Shown: positions 35,303-44,831 of the stretch, piece after piece
Layout: each line of letters begins with the position of its first letter
Numbering within the stretch: the stretch's first letter is position 1
Made by a program: the position numbers and the translations under genes
Notes under the pieces: model-generated
Told to the model about the DNA's origin: nothing
Database searches by the model: none
Seen by the model: only the letters and a program-made list of their open reading frames with translations
Source: Flavobacterium caeni
Lineage (GTDB): Bacteria > Bacteroidota > Bacteroidia > Flavobacteriales > Flavobacteriaceae
Direction of reading: 5' to 3'
Length of the DNA stretch: 64,000 nucleotides
NCBI RefSeq assembly: GCF_900101895.1
Contig: NZ_FMVF01000016.1
Span: forward strand, 1-64,000

Positions 35303-35492
35303 AATCTAAGTTTTTCAGTTTTTCTGTATTAAATGTAAGATAAATTGTTGATATCCAGTAATAATTTTGAAACTTTATTGCCATGCGGAAATCGTTTTCG
35401 TATAAAGACGATTTGTTGGCAGGCCATGGCGTTGTGGTCACAATTCCGCGTTATGGGTATGGCGGTTTGTCCGAAAAAGTTAATTTTGCACC

Positions 35493-36473
35493 ATGACCGG
35501 AACCGTTTACAAATCGACAGGGAGTTGGTACACCGTGAAAACCGCGGATGGTACTGCGTTTGAATGTCGCATCAAAGGCAAGTTCCGCATCAAAGGCATC
35601 AAGAGCACCAACCCGATTGCCGTGGGCGACCACGTCGATTTCGAACTGGAACATGCAACCGATACGGCCACGGGGCTCATCCACCACATCCACGACCGCA
35701 AAAACTACATTGTGCGCAAGTCGGTCAATTTGTCGAAACAAATCCACATTATCGCGGCCAACATAGACCAGGTATTTTTACTCATTACCATCGACAATCC
35801 GCCCACGACCACCAGTTTCATCGACCGTTTTTTGGTGACGTCCGAGGCCTATGGTATCGAGGCGATCCTGGTGTTCAACAAAATCGACACGCTGGCCGAT
35901 GCCACGCTCGACGAACAGCTGTTCCTGCAGCATACCTATGAAGAAATAGGGTACCAATGCCTGCGCGTTTCGGCCGCCGAGGGCAAAGGCGTCCTGCCGC
36001 TCAAAGAACTCATGGTGGGCAAGGTGAGCATGTTTTCGGGACATTCGGGCGTGGGCAAGTCTACCTTGGTCAATGCGCTCGAACCTGGGCTCGATTTGAA
36101 AACGTCGGTTATTTCGCAACAAAGCAAGCAGGGCCAGCACACGACCACTTTTGCCGAGATGTACGATTTGTCGTTCAATGCAAAAATCATCGACACGCCG
36201 GGCATCAAAGGATTCGGGATCGTCGACATGGAAAAAGAAGAAATCGGCGGCTATTTCCCCGAGTTTTTCAGGTTGCAGGACCAATGCAAGTTCAACAACT
36301 GCCTGCACAAAGACGAGCCGCACTGCGCGATCAAGGACGCGCTCGACCACGACGAGATCGCCTGGTCGCGTTACCACAGCTACCTGCAAATCCTCGAGGG
36401 CGACGAAGAACACTACCGCACCAACACCTACAACGAAGACCGGATCGCAAGTGACAAAACCCGCGAATCTTAA
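35493..36473 (+). CDS. rsgA: Ribosome small-subunit-dependent GTPase A
   Basis: Late 30S assembly factor with a circularly permuted GTPase. 326 residues: OB-fold (about 1-85), then the G motifs in permuted order, FNKID (G4), SAAEGKG (G5), GHSGVGKSTL (G1), TTTF region (G2) and DTPGIKGFG (G3), then a zinc-binding C-terminal motif with CKFNNCLH and HCAIKDA. A -7 match TAATTTTG lies at 35481-35488, so the transcript may have almost no leader. It is followed after 10 bp by dtd. Confidence 0.95.
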   Translation: MTGTVYKSTGSWYTVKTADGTAFECRIKGKFRIKGIKSTNPIAVGDHVDFELEHATDTATGLIHHIHDRKNYIVRKSVNLSKQIHIIAANIDQVFLLITIDNPPTTTSFIDRFLVTSEAYGIEAILVFNKIDTLADATLDEQLFLQHTYEEIGYQCLRVSAAEGKGVLPLKELMVGKVSMFSGHSGVGKSTLVNALEPGLDLKTSVISQQSKQGQHTTTFAEMYDLSFNAKIIDTPGIKGFGIVDMEKEEIGGYFPEFFRLQDQCKFNNCLHKDEPHCAIKDALDHDEIAWSRYHSYLQILEGDEEHYRTNTYNEDRIASDKTRES

Positions 36474-36483
36474 TGTTTGATCG

Positions 36484-36936
36484 ATGAAAGCAGTAATCCA
36501 AAGGGTTTCGCAAGCCTCGGTTACGATCGATGGCGTCAAGGTGGCCGACATCGGCTGGGGGTTGCTGTTGTTGGTTGGTATCGAAGACGCCGATACTGCC
36601 GAAGACATCGATTGGTTGGCGCAAAAAATCGTCAACCTGCGGATCTTTAACGATGACGCTGGTGTGATGAACCGATCGGTACACGAAATAAACGGCGAAA
36701 TCATTGCGGTAAGCCAATTCACGTTGCACGCCGCGACCAAGAAGGGCAACCGCCCGTCGTACATCAAGGCGGCCAAACCAGAGGTGGCCATTCCGCTGTA
36801 CGAAACATTTGTCGCGCGACTCGAAGCGGCATTCGGCAAAAAAATCCAGACCGGTCAATTTGGTGCAGACATGAAAGTTGCGCTGTGCAACGACGGCCCC
36901 GTCACGATTTTGATCGACACCAAAAATAAATACTGA
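36484..36936 (+). CDS. dtd: D-aminoacyl-tRNA deacylase
   Basis: Removes D-amino acids from tRNA. 150 residues, the standard length. MKAVIQRVSQASVTIDG at the start, the SQFTLHA motif (about 79-85), KKGNRPSY, and the cross-subunit GPVT motif in NDGPVTILID (about 136-145). It forms a unit with rsgA, as both serve translation quality. Confidence 0.95.
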   Translation: MKAVIQRVSQASVTIDGVKVADIGWGLLLLVGIEDADTAEDIDWLAQKIVNLRIFNDDAGVMNRSVHEINGEIIAVSQFTLHAATKKGNRPSYIKAAKPEVAIPLYETFVARLEAAFGKKIQTGQFGADMKVALCNDGPVTILIDTKNKY

Positions 36937-36963
36937 GAAAGTTAAATATTTCTAAAAAAAATC

Positions 36964-36971
36964 TATATTTG
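36964..36971 (+). promoter_or_regulatory. -7 element before the first DUF3857 gene
   Basis: TATATTTG matches TAnnTTTG exactly; it is followed by a small GGAGA/TCTCC hairpin in the 5' leader (36971-36987). No clear -33 TTG. Confidence 0.5.
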
Positions 36972-36988
36972 GAGAAATTCGGTCTCCA

Positions 36989-38893
36989 ATGAAATCTTTG
37001 TTTTGGGTGTTTTTTTGCCTGCTGGCGCTGCCGGTATGCGGGCAAAAAGCAGATTACAGTATTTTGTCGTTACCAGACAGTTTGAAGCAGAACGCCAATG
37101 CGGTGGTGCGGCTTGAAAGATTGGATGTCGATATTGCATCTCAACGTAGTATGACCGTGAAGCAAAGAAGAGTAGTGACCGTTTTTAACGAACATGGTTT
37201 TTCTTCGGTTGAGGCAATAGAGAGCTATGATAAGCGAACCACAATCAAAAATATCGAGGCGACCGTTTTTGATGCTTTTGGGAAGGAATTGAAAAGGTTC
37301 AAACGAAAAGACTTCAGGGACCAGACTGCAGCGGATGGCAGTACATTTGTCTCCGATGGTAGAATTCTGTATTTGGAATACACGCCCACGGAGTATCCCA
37401 TTACGATTGTCTATGACTGCGAAATAAGCTCTTCCAATACCGCATTTTTGCCCGAATGGCAACCGGTCAAGCATTATTATTTGGGAATCGAGAAAAGTGT
37501 ATTGTCGGTAACTTTCCCGAGCGATCTCGGGTTCAAGAAAAAAGAACTGCATTTTTCGAGGTTTCCGATAGTACGAGGAGCAGCGTCCGCGACACATATT
37601 TCCTATGAAGTTTCGAACATTGTGCCCTATAAGTATGAGGAACTCAGCCCAGCGGCTTCAGATTTTTTCCCGAGGCTAATGATGGGATTAGATTACTTTC
37701 AACTTGAAGGCGTTGACGGAAATGCAAAGAGTTGGAAGGAATTTGGGAAATGGTTTTCTGAAAAAATTTTATCGGGAACCGACGAGATACCAGATGAGAC
37801 CAAATTAAAGATTCGACAATTGGTGGGCGACGAGAAAGATCCTATCAAAAAAGCACGTATCGTATATGATTTTGTGCAGCAAAAATCGCGGTATGTAAGT
37901 ATTCAAGAGGGAATTGGGGGTTGGAGGCCGATGCTTGCCAAAGATGTCGACAGACTAGGCTACGGCGACTGCAAGGCGTTGAGCAATTACACAAAGGCGC
38001 TACTAGAAGCTGTAGACGTCCCAGCGTATTATACCCGTATTTTTGGTTCGCCAAAAGGGATGAATAGGGTAGATCCCGATTTTGTCGGAATGCAATTCAA
38101 CCACGTGATACTTGCCATTCCCGACGGTTCAAACTACCGTTGGATGGAGTGTACGAGTCAGTCCGATCCGTTTGATTTTCAGGCAGGTTTTACAGACGAC
38201 CGTTACGCATTGGTACTCAAACCAGACGGAGGCGAAATGATCAAGACCAAATTCTATGATGACAAGGGAAACAGTCAGTTCAGTAAAGGCCATTATGGCA
38301 TTTCTGAGAACGGATTGATGGCGGGGCAAATACGTATCGTTTCTGAAGGGGCTCAGTATTCAAAATACCACATAGCGGAACGGCCCGCAAACGAAAAAGA
38401 AGCCCACTACAAAGAATACTGGAGCAACATCGGCAACCTCAAGATTGTTCAATCGGCTTTTGCCAACGACAAGCAAAAAGTGGCGTTTACCGAAACGCTC
38501 GATTTGCAGGCCGAGAACTACGGGAGCTTGTCGGGCGGGCGCATGATGTTTGCCGTCAACGCATTCAACCAGACCGGCTCGGTCAAACGCATCAGGAACC
38601 GGAAGTTTCCGTTCGAAATGGCGCGCGGTAGCTACGATGTCGATGAGATTTCGGTCGAATTGCCTGAGGGGTTTGCCATCGAGGCGCTTCCGCAGGATTT
38701 CAAGTTGTCGGGCAAATACGGGGACTACGAGACCCAATTGGTGCAATCCGATGAGCGGCATTTGGTGTACAAACGCACGTTGTTGATCAAAAAAGGACTT
38801 TATCCGAGCAACGAATACGAAGATTTCAGACAATTCATGGACCAGGTTTCGCGGAACGACAACGCCAAGATTGTACTCATTAAAAAACCATAA
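36989..38893 (+). CDS. DUF3857/transglutaminase-like secreted protein 1
   Basis: First of three tandem paralogues, 634 residues. Signal peptide MKSLFWVFFCLLALPVCGQ; N-terminal DUF3857 domain (about 30-240) with SVIEY-type strand RILYLEYTPTEYPITIVYD; central transglutaminase-like fold with KARIVYDFVQQKSRYVS and the Cys/His/Asp candidates GYGDCKALSNYTKALL (Cys near 330), FNHVILAIP and RWMECTSQSDPF; a C-terminal DUF3858-like beta domain. The GDCK motif suggests an intact active site. Likely periplasmic; substrate unknown. The first three quarters look more AT-rich than the rest of the gene cluster, with a fairly sharp change near 38400. Confidence 0.85.
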   Translation: MKSLFWVFFCLLALPVCGQKADYSILSLPDSLKQNANAVVRLERLDVDIASQRSMTVKQRRVVTVFNEHGFSSVEAIESYDKRTTIKNIEATVFDAFGKELKRFKRKDFRDQTAADGSTFVSDGRILYLEYTPTEYPITIVYDCEISSSNTAFLPEWQPVKHYYLGIEKSVLSVTFPSDLGFKKKELHFSRFPIVRGAASATHISYEVSNIVPYKYEELSPAASDFFPRLMMGLDYFQLEGVDGNAKSWKEFGKWFSEKILSGTDEIPDETKLKIRQLVGDEKDPIKKARIVYDFVQQKSRYVSIQEGIGGWRPMLAKDVDRLGYGDCKALSNYTKALLEAVDVPAYYTRIFGSPKGMNRVDPDFVGMQFNHVILAIPDGSNYRWMECTSQSDPFDFQAGFTDDRYALVLKPDGGEMIKTKFYDDKGNSQFSKGHYGISENGLMAGQIRIVSEGAQYSKYHIAERPANEKEAHYKEYWSNIGNLKIVQSAFANDKQKVAFTETLDLQAENYGSLSGGRMMFAVNAFNQTGSVKRIRNRKFPFEMARGSYDVDEISVELPEGFAIEALPQDFKLSGKYGDYETQLVQSDERHLVYKRTLLIKKGLYPSNEYEDFRQFMDQVSRNDNAKIVLIKKP

Positions 38894-38894
38894 A

Positions 38895-40907
38895 ATGATG
38901 GACAAAAGATTAGTGATCAGCTTGGTTGTAGTTTTATTCGTGTTGAATAGTTACAGCCAAAAATTCGATTTGGGCAAAGTGAGTTTGGCCGAACTGCAGG
39001 AAAAAGAACACCCGAAAGACCCGTCGGCGGCGGCAGCCATTTTGTTCGAAAAAGGCACAGTCAGGATCAACTATGACCAAACCGATGGTTTTACAATGAA
39101 CACCGAAGTCAAGGTACGCGTCAAGATTTACAAGAAGGAAGGTTATGATTGGGCCACCAAAAGCCTGACCTATTACCTGCCGTCGGCGCAGCGCGAAACG
39201 GTAAGGTTCGACGACGCGGTGACTTACAATTTGGTGAACGGCGAAATCATCAAGACCAAACTCAAAAGCGACGGCGAGTTTGACGAACAGGTCAACCGGT
39301 ATTGGGGCCAGCGCAAGATTACGATGCCGGCCGTCAAGGAAGGGTCGGTGATCGAGTATTCCTACAACATCAAATCGCAGCGATTCGACCAGATTCGCGA
39401 GTGGAATTTTCAAAGGGAAATCCCCGTCAATTATTCAGAATACAGGACATTTGTTCCGGAGTATTTTTTTTACAATCCGATCCACAAGGGATTTATTTCG
39501 CCAAAGTTAACCCAGGGCGAAACGACACGAACTGTTGTATTTACAGGTAAGTCGTCACCAATGACCAACCATGTCATCCAAACCAGGTTCACGCAAGATC
39601 AAATTACCTATTCCGAAAAGCAAGCCACTTACCAGGCGCAAGATCTTCCCGCGATGAAAGCTGAGCGTTTCGTGAATAACATTGACAATTACACGGCAAG
39701 TGTTCGGTTCGAGCTGTCCATGATCAGGTTCCCGCAGTCGCCTGCAAAGACTTTTTCGACAGACTGGGCGAGCTTGACCAAAACCATTTACGACTACGAT
39801 GATTTTGGTCCGGAGCTGGCCAAGACTGGTTATTTCGAAAAAGAGATTGACCAGGTATTGAGTACAGAAAGTGCCCAAAATGCTCGTTTGGCGGCCGTAT
39901 TCAACTACGTTAAGAACCACATGACCTGGAACAAATACTATGGTTATGGCTGTAACGATGGGGTCAAAAAGGCGTTCAAAGACAAAACAGGGAACATGGG
40001 CGAAATCAACCTGATGCTCACGGCCATGTTGCGCTACGCGGGTTTCAATGCCAATCCGGTACTCATCAGTACGCGCGCGAACGGCATTGCGATGTTCCCG
40101 AATACGACGGCTTTCAACGCCGTGATCGCGGCCGTGGAAACCGACAAAGGTATGGTGTTGCTCGACGCGACCGAGAAGTATTCGATCCCGAACACGCTGC
40201 CGTTGCGCGATTTGAATTGGTTCGGGCGGTTGATCCGCAAGGACGGCACCTCGACGCAAATCGATTTGATGGAGAGCAGCCCTTCGCGCGAAGTGAGCTT
40301 TTTGCTCTATTCGATAAAACCCGACGGCGCCATCGAAGGCAAGGTGCGCAACCAATTGAGCGAACACCATGCGCTCGATTTCAGGGAGCGTTATGTCGGA
40401 CAGAATACAGATGCTTATCTGGAATCGATCGAAGGGCGGACCAATATGGAAATCAACGATTACGAGCGTGAGAACGAACTCGATTTGGGCAAACCGCTCG
40501 TCGAGAAGTATTCGTTCAAAGATGCCAAGGCCACCGAAGTCATCAATGGGAAATTGTATGTGTCGCCGCTGTTGTTTTTGGCCGATACCGAGAACCCGTT
40601 CAAACAGGAAAAACGCGAATACCCGGTAGATTTCGGATACCCGACGCAAAGCAAGTATTCGGTTACCATCGAAATTCCTGAAGGATATGCCGTCGAGTCG
40701 ATGCCCAAGCCGCTTGTGTTGTCTACGGGTGACGACGTTGGGATGTTCAAGTACAACATCGGGCAAACCGGCAACAAGATCCAGGTAAACGTGACCACCG
40801 ACATCAATACCGCCATTGTTCCGGCCGACTACTACGAGACCATCAAGGCATTTTACCAAAAGATGGTTGAACAGCAGGCCGAGAAAATCGTGTTGGTGAA
40901 AGCCTAA
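38895..40907 (+). CDS. DUF3857/transglutaminase-like secreted protein 2
   Basis: Second paralogue, 670 residues, starting one base after its neighbour stops. Signal peptide MMDKRLVISLVVVLFVLNSYSQ. DUF3857 part has KVRVKIYKKEGYDWATKSL and MPAVKEGSVIEYSYNIKSQ. The transglutaminase part reads NYVKNHMTWNKYYGYGCNDG followed by KDKTGNMGEINLMLTAMLR: where active members have GDCK, this protein has GNMGE, so the catalytic Cys appears to be lost. The His and Asp positions are represented by FNAVIAAVETD and LLDATEKYS. Probably a non-catalytic, binding role (inference). Confidence 0.85.
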   Translation: MMDKRLVISLVVVLFVLNSYSQKFDLGKVSLAELQEKEHPKDPSAAAAILFEKGTVRINYDQTDGFTMNTEVKVRVKIYKKEGYDWATKSLTYYLPSAQRETVRFDDAVTYNLVNGEIIKTKLKSDGEFDEQVNRYWGQRKITMPAVKEGSVIEYSYNIKSQRFDQIREWNFQREIPVNYSEYRTFVPEYFFYNPIHKGFISPKLTQGETTRTVVFTGKSSPMTNHVIQTRFTQDQITYSEKQATYQAQDLPAMKAERFVNNIDNYTASVRFELSMIRFPQSPAKTFSTDWASLTKTIYDYDDFGPELAKTGYFEKEIDQVLSTESAQNARLAAVFNYVKNHMTWNKYYGYGCNDGVKKAFKDKTGNMGEINLMLTAMLRYAGFNANPVLISTRANGIAMFPNTTAFNAVIAAVETDKGMVLLDATEKYSIPNTLPLRDLNWFGRLIRKDGTSTQIDLMESSPSREVSFLLYSIKPDGAIEGKVRNQLSEHHALDFRERYVGQNTDAYLESIEGRTNMEINDYERENELDLGKPLVEKYSFKDAKATEVINGKLYVSPLLFLADTENPFKQEKREYPVDFGYPTQSKYSVTIEIPEGYAVESMPKPLVLSTGDDVGMFKYNIGQTGNKIQVNVTTDINTAIVPADYYETIKAFYQKMVEQQAEKIVLVKA

Positions 40908-40924
40908 ATTCAAACAAACCGCTG

Positions 40925-42898
40925 ATGGGAAAAAACATTTGGTTGCTGTTGTTGTTAGGCCTTTCGGGCTTTGCACAAAAGAAAGACTGGGGCAAAGTCA
41001 CCGTCGCCGATTTGCAGGAGAAGTCTTGTTCGATCGATACGTCGGCGGCCGCGGCGGTGTTGTACAACGGCGCCAAAACCACGTTCAAGTACGACCGCGT
41101 CAAAGGCTTCACGGCCGTGCACGAATACCAGATGCGCATTAAAATCTACAAACCCGAGGGGCTCAAGTGGGCCAATTTCGAAGTGCCGTATTATGTGGGT
41201 TACGAAAACATTTCAGACGACTGGCTCAAGTTTTCGGACGGCGTGACCTACAACCTCGAAAATGGCCAAATCGTCAAGACCAAGCTTACCGGACAAGGGA
41301 CTTTCAAGAAAGACATGAACGAATATTGGAACATGGGATCGATCACGATGCCCAATGTCAAGGCGGGTTCGGTGATTGAGTTCAAGTATACGCTCAAGTC
41401 GGCCGATTTGGGTGAGTTCCCGGTGTTCCATTTTCAGTACCCGATTCCGGTCAAATACACGCAATACATCACCGAGATTCCCGAGTTTTACATTTACAAG
41501 CCCGTCATCCTTGGGTACGATTACGTCAAATCCGATGGCAAAATCGAACGCGGCCATTTTACGTTCGACAACAAATACAACCAAATGGTCTCGGTCGATT
41601 TCCAGTCGGTCAACAGCGTGTACACGGGTGAAAACCTGCCCGCGTTAAAGGAAGAGGGCTACCTGGACAACATCGCCAACTACCGATCGTCTGTACAGCA
41701 TGAGCTCGACCGAATCCGTTGGCCCGAAGAACCCGAGAAGCAAATTTCGACCACTTGGGAAGGTGTGGCCAAAACCATCTACAAGGACAAGCGTTTTGGT
41801 CCCGAACTCGAGCAGCGTCAGTTTTTTGAACAAGACGTACCCGCCCTGGCCAAGAGTTCGGCACCCATGCAAGAGCGCGTTACGGCCGTACTCGAACACG
41901 TCAAGCGCACCATGACGTGGGACAACAAATACGGCTACAATACCAAAAAAGGTGTCAGACAGGCCTACAAAGACAAGGTGGGCAATGTCGCCGAGGTCAA
42001 TTTCATTTTGATTTCGATGCTCAATTATTCGGGACTGCCAGCCTATCCGGTGCTCGTGAGTACGGTCGATAATGGCGTGCCCGCGTTCCCGAACCTGCGT
42101 GTGTTCAACTATGTGGTGGTCGGGGTAGAAATCGACGGCAAGATGACGCTACTCGATGCGACCGACAAGTATGCCGCGGTGGGGATTTTGCCACAACGCG
42201 CGTGCAATTGGAACGGCAGGTTGATCCGTCGCGACGGGTCTTCGCAAGAAATCAACATGATGCCATCGCTTATTTCGCGGCAAAATATCAATTTGATGGG
42301 GCAAATCGATGCGACGGGCAAGGTGTCGGGCAAGGTACGTGCGAACCTCACCGATTTTGAGGCGCACGACTTCAGGACTTCTTTCGCAGGACAAAACCCA
42401 GAACAATACCAAGAGCGGCTCGAAGAACGTTTGGGCGCCGATGTTTCGGAATACGGCTGCGAGAACAAAACCGATTGCACCAAACCCATCACCGAAACCT
42501 ATTCGTTTGTATCCAGCGAACTGGTCGAGCAAATTGGCGGGAAAATGTATGTCAATCCGATGGTTTTCCTGGCCGAAAGCAAGAATCCGTTTGTGATGGA
42601 CCAGCGCATCCTGCCCGTATTTTTTGGTCATCCGAAGCAGATGCGTTACAACATCAACCTGCAAGTTCCCGACGGATACGCGGTAGAATCGGTACCGCAA
42701 TCGGTCAGTATCACCACAGGCGAGAACGTCTGCAATTTTAACTTCAATCTGGTACACAAGGACAACCGTATCCAGCTCAACGTGACCCACGAAACCAATT
42801 CGGCGTTTGTTTCGGCCGGATTTTATCCAGCGCTCAAGGAATTTTACCGCAAGATGATCGAAAAGCAGCAGGAAAAAATCGTCCTGAAAAAAATCTGA
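40925..42898 (+). CDS. DUF3857/transglutaminase-like secreted protein 3
   Basis: Third paralogue, 657 residues, closest to number 2. Signal peptide MGKNIWLLLLLGLSGFAQ. DUF3857 strand MPNVKAGSVIEFKYTLKSAD; transglutaminase segment KRTMTWDNKYGYNTKKGV and KDKVGNVAEVNFILISMLN, where GNVAE again replaces GDCK, so the Cys is missing here too. FNYVVVGVEIDGKMTLLDATDKY marks the His/Asp region. The N-terminal phrase KKDWGKVTVADLQEKSC parallels FDLGKVSLAELQEKEH of protein 2. The three genes form an operon-like array. Confidence 0.85.
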   Translation: MGKNIWLLLLLGLSGFAQKKDWGKVTVADLQEKSCSIDTSAAAAVLYNGAKTTFKYDRVKGFTAVHEYQMRIKIYKPEGLKWANFEVPYYVGYENISDDWLKFSDGVTYNLENGQIVKTKLTGQGTFKKDMNEYWNMGSITMPNVKAGSVIEFKYTLKSADLGEFPVFHFQYPIPVKYTQYITEIPEFYIYKPVILGYDYVKSDGKIERGHFTFDNKYNQMVSVDFQSVNSVYTGENLPALKEEGYLDNIANYRSSVQHELDRIRWPEEPEKQISTTWEGVAKTIYKDKRFGPELEQRQFFEQDVPALAKSSAPMQERVTAVLEHVKRTMTWDNKYGYNTKKGVRQAYKDKVGNVAEVNFILISMLNYSGLPAYPVLVSTVDNGVPAFPNLRVFNYVVVGVEIDGKMTLLDATDKYAAVGILPQRACNWNGRLIRRDGSSQEINMMPSLISRQNINLMGQIDATGKVSGKVRANLTDFEAHDFRTSFAGQNPEQYQERLEERLGADVSEYGCENKTDCTKPITETYSFVSSELVEQIGGKMYVNPMVFLAESKNPFVMDQRILPVFFGHPKQMRYNINLQVPDGYAVESVPQSVSITTGENVCNFNFNLVHKDNRIQLNVTHETNSAFVSAGFYPALKEFYRKMIEKQQEKIVLKKI

Positions 42899-42909
42899 CC
42901 CAAAACCGC

Positions 42910-42917
42910 TATTTTTG
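42910..42917 (+). promoter_or_regulatory. -7 element of the mazG-like/aroA unit
   Basis: TATTTTTG matches TAnnTTTG, 20 bp before the start codon. No clear TTG at the -33 distance. Confidence 0.45.
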
Positions 42918-42937
42918 TAGGACCTAACACCACAGAT

Positions 42938-43264
42938 ATGGACCTCAAGAATGCCCAGCTCCAGGTTGACGATTGGATCAAAAACCACGGCGTACGCTAT
43001 TTTAACGAACTTACCAACATGGCCCAGCTTACCGAAGAAGTAGGCGAGGTGGCGCGCATCATCGCCAGGCGTTACGGCGAGCAATCCGAAAAAGAAAGCG
43101 ACAAGAACAAGGATTTGGGCGAGGAATTGGCCGATGTGGTTTTTGTCGTATTGTGTCTGGCCAACCAAACCGGTGTCGATTTGCAGGCCGCTTTCGACAA
43201 AAAGATGGATTTGAAGACCAAGCGCGACCACGACCGTCACCACAACAACGAAAAACTAAAATAG
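42938..43264 (+). CDS. MazG-like nucleotide pyrophosphohydrolase
   Basis: Single-domain MazG-type enzyme of 108 residues that hydrolyses (d)NTPs to monophosphates. The metal-binding motif EEVGEVARIIARRYG (about 30-44) and the second acidic motif LGEELADVVFVVLCLAN (about 57-73) are intact. The stop codon overlaps the GTG start of aroA (TAGTG). Substrate preference not readable. Confidence 0.9.
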   Translation: MDLKNAQLQVDDWIKNHGVRYFNELTNMAQLTEEVGEVARIIARRYGEQSEKESDKNKDLGEELADVVFVVLCLANQTGVDLQAAFDKKMDLKTKRDHDRHHNNEKLK

Positions 43265-44499
43265 TGAATTTAGAACTTTCGGTATCGGCGTTGCGATCAG
43301 GGCAGGCGTTGCAGATTTCGGGTTCCAAATCAGAAACCAACCGATTGCTGTTGTTGCAGGCGCTGTATCCGCAACTTTTGCTCGAGAACACTTCAGATTC
43401 CGACGATTCCGAGGTCATGCGAAAAGCCATTGCGGGCCACGATGCCGTCGTCGACATCCACCACGCCGGAACGGCCATGCGTTTTTTGACCGCCTATTTT
43501 GCGATCCAGGACCAACGCGAAGTGGTGCTGACGGGTTCTTCCCGTATGAAAGAACGCCCGATCAAGATCCTCGTCGACGCGTTGCGCAGCCTGGGCGCCG
43601 ATATCAATTATCTGGAAGCCGAAGGATTTCCGCCGCTCAAGATCAAAGGAAAAAACTTGACCAACAACAAGGTTTCGCTCGCCGCCGACGTGAGCAGCCA
43701 GTATATTTCGGCCTTACTGCTCATCGCCCCGCGGCTTGAAAAGGGTTTGAATCTTACGCTCGAGGGGCGCATCACGTCTGTCCCTTACATTAACATGACG
43801 TTGGGACTGCTGCGTGAAATTGGGGTCGACGCTACTTTTGACCACAATGTCATTGCGATCAAGCCAGGCCCGCAGCATATTGCGGCGCGCACGTTGACCG
43901 TTGAATCCGATTGGTCGTCGGCGTCTTATTTTTATTCGATCGTGGCGTTGTCTGCCATCGGTACAAAAATTACTTTGTCGAGTTATAGAGAAAGCAGTTT
44001 GCAGGGCGACCGTGCTTTGGCCGACATCTACCAATCGCTCGGCGTCCGAACAATTTTCGAGGATAATCGAATCGTCCTGCACAAGCAAACCTCGAACGTC
44101 AAACTTCAAACTCTAGACTTGAACCAAACGCCCGACATCGCCCAAACCATCGCCGTCACGGCATTCGGGCTCGGGATTGGCTGTCATTTGACGGGGCTGC
44201 ATACGCTCAAGATCAAGGAGACCGACCGCCTTGTTGCGCTGCAAACCGAGTTGTCGAAATTGGGGGCGAATGTCCGCGTGACCGACGACGGTTTGACACT
44301 GGCCGCGTCCAGTTCGATAACGCCTTACGTCAAAATCGCCACTTACAGCGACCACCGTATGGCCATGGCGTTTGCGCCGCTCGCACTCAAGGTGCCGCTC
44401 TTGATCGGGGATGCCGAAGTCGTCTCAAAATCGTATCCGAATTTTTGGAATGATTTGCAGTCGATTGGGTTTGAAATTTTGCCAGACGCTAAGGGCTGA
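43264..44499 (+). CDS. aroA: 3-phosphoshikimate 1-carboxyvinyltransferase (EPSP synthase)
   Basis: Sixth step of the shikimate pathway: joins shikimate-3-phosphate and PEP. 411 residues with the N-terminal SGSKSETNRLLLLQAL, AGTAMRFLTAYFA (usual LGNAGTAMRPL), SSRMKERPIKILVDALRSLG, SSQYISALLLIAP, and KETDRLVALQTELSKLG near the end, then YSDHRMAMAFAPLAL. The start is GTG 43264, coupled to the MazG-like gene. It is 8 kb from the pheA/DAHP synthase operon, so the pathway is dispersed. A structured element follows. Confidence 0.94.
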   Translation: MNLELSVSALRSGQALQISGSKSETNRLLLLQALYPQLLLENTSDSDDSEVMRKAIAGHDAVVDIHHAGTAMRFLTAYFAIQDQREVVLTGSSRMKERPIKILVDALRSLGADINYLEAEGFPPLKIKGKNLTNNKVSLAADVSSQYISALLLIAPRLEKGLNLTLEGRITSVPYINMTLGLLREIGVDATFDHNVIAIKPGPQHIAARTLTVESDWSSASYFYSIVALSAIGTKITLSSYRESSLQGDRALADIYQSLGVRTIFEDNRIVLHKQTSNVKLQTLDLNQTPDIAQTIAVTAFGLGIGCHLTGLHTLKIKETDRLVALQTELSKLGANVRVTDDGLTLAASSSITPYVKIATYSDHRMAMAFAPLALKVPLLIGDAEVVSKSYPNFWNDLQSIGFEILPDAKG

Positions 44500-44537
44500 G
44501 GTTGCCGTCATCAACAATGGAAACCTATCGGTAAACT

Positions 44538-44737
44538 TTAACAAAATGTACAGATTTTTACTTCGTACAGTTCGCCTTGCAGGCTCGGGTCTGCTTGCGT
44601 GTATGTTGATGTTTTTTTAGGGAATACCTTCATTGCCCCCTTCCCATGGGACAAAAATACCCGTTTGGTCAATAAGTATACTACAGACCCGAGCCCAAAG
44701 GGCGAACTGTACGAAGTAAAAAAATGTACTTTTTCAA
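44538..44737. repeat. Structured intergenic element, copy 2
   Basis: Two long arms are almost perfect complements: TTACTTCGTACAGTTCGCC then GGCTCGGGTCTG on the left (about 44557-44593), and CAGACCCGAGCC then GGCGAACTGTACGAAGTAA on the right (about 44684-44719). The ends TTAACAAAATGTACAG and TGTACTTTTTCAA match copy 1 at 7261-7396, as does the loop phrase AGGGAATACCTTCATTGCCC with CCTTCCC and ACAAAAATA. The stem here is much longer than in copy 1 and has different sequence. Open frames on both strands are products of the palindrome. Confidence 0.7.
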
Positions 44738-44831
44738 CCACAACTTTTTTGCTGGCCGGGTTTAAGAAGTCGTCTGAACCTAATAAAGACAAGGACTCAG
44801 CCGCACAAGTTCCAAATAACTTCCAAAACAC

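Noticed and set aside
35383..35496. A 37-codon frame whose stop overlaps the rsgA start (ATGA)
   Set aside because: The coupling is suggestive, but the product has no recognisable features and the rsgA -7 box lies within it; chance is as likely.
44538..44737. Integron attC site or 6S RNA
   Set aside because: The terminal GTTRRRY/RYYYAAC cores of attC and the central bubble of 6S are not convincing, and no integrase or gene cassette is nearby.
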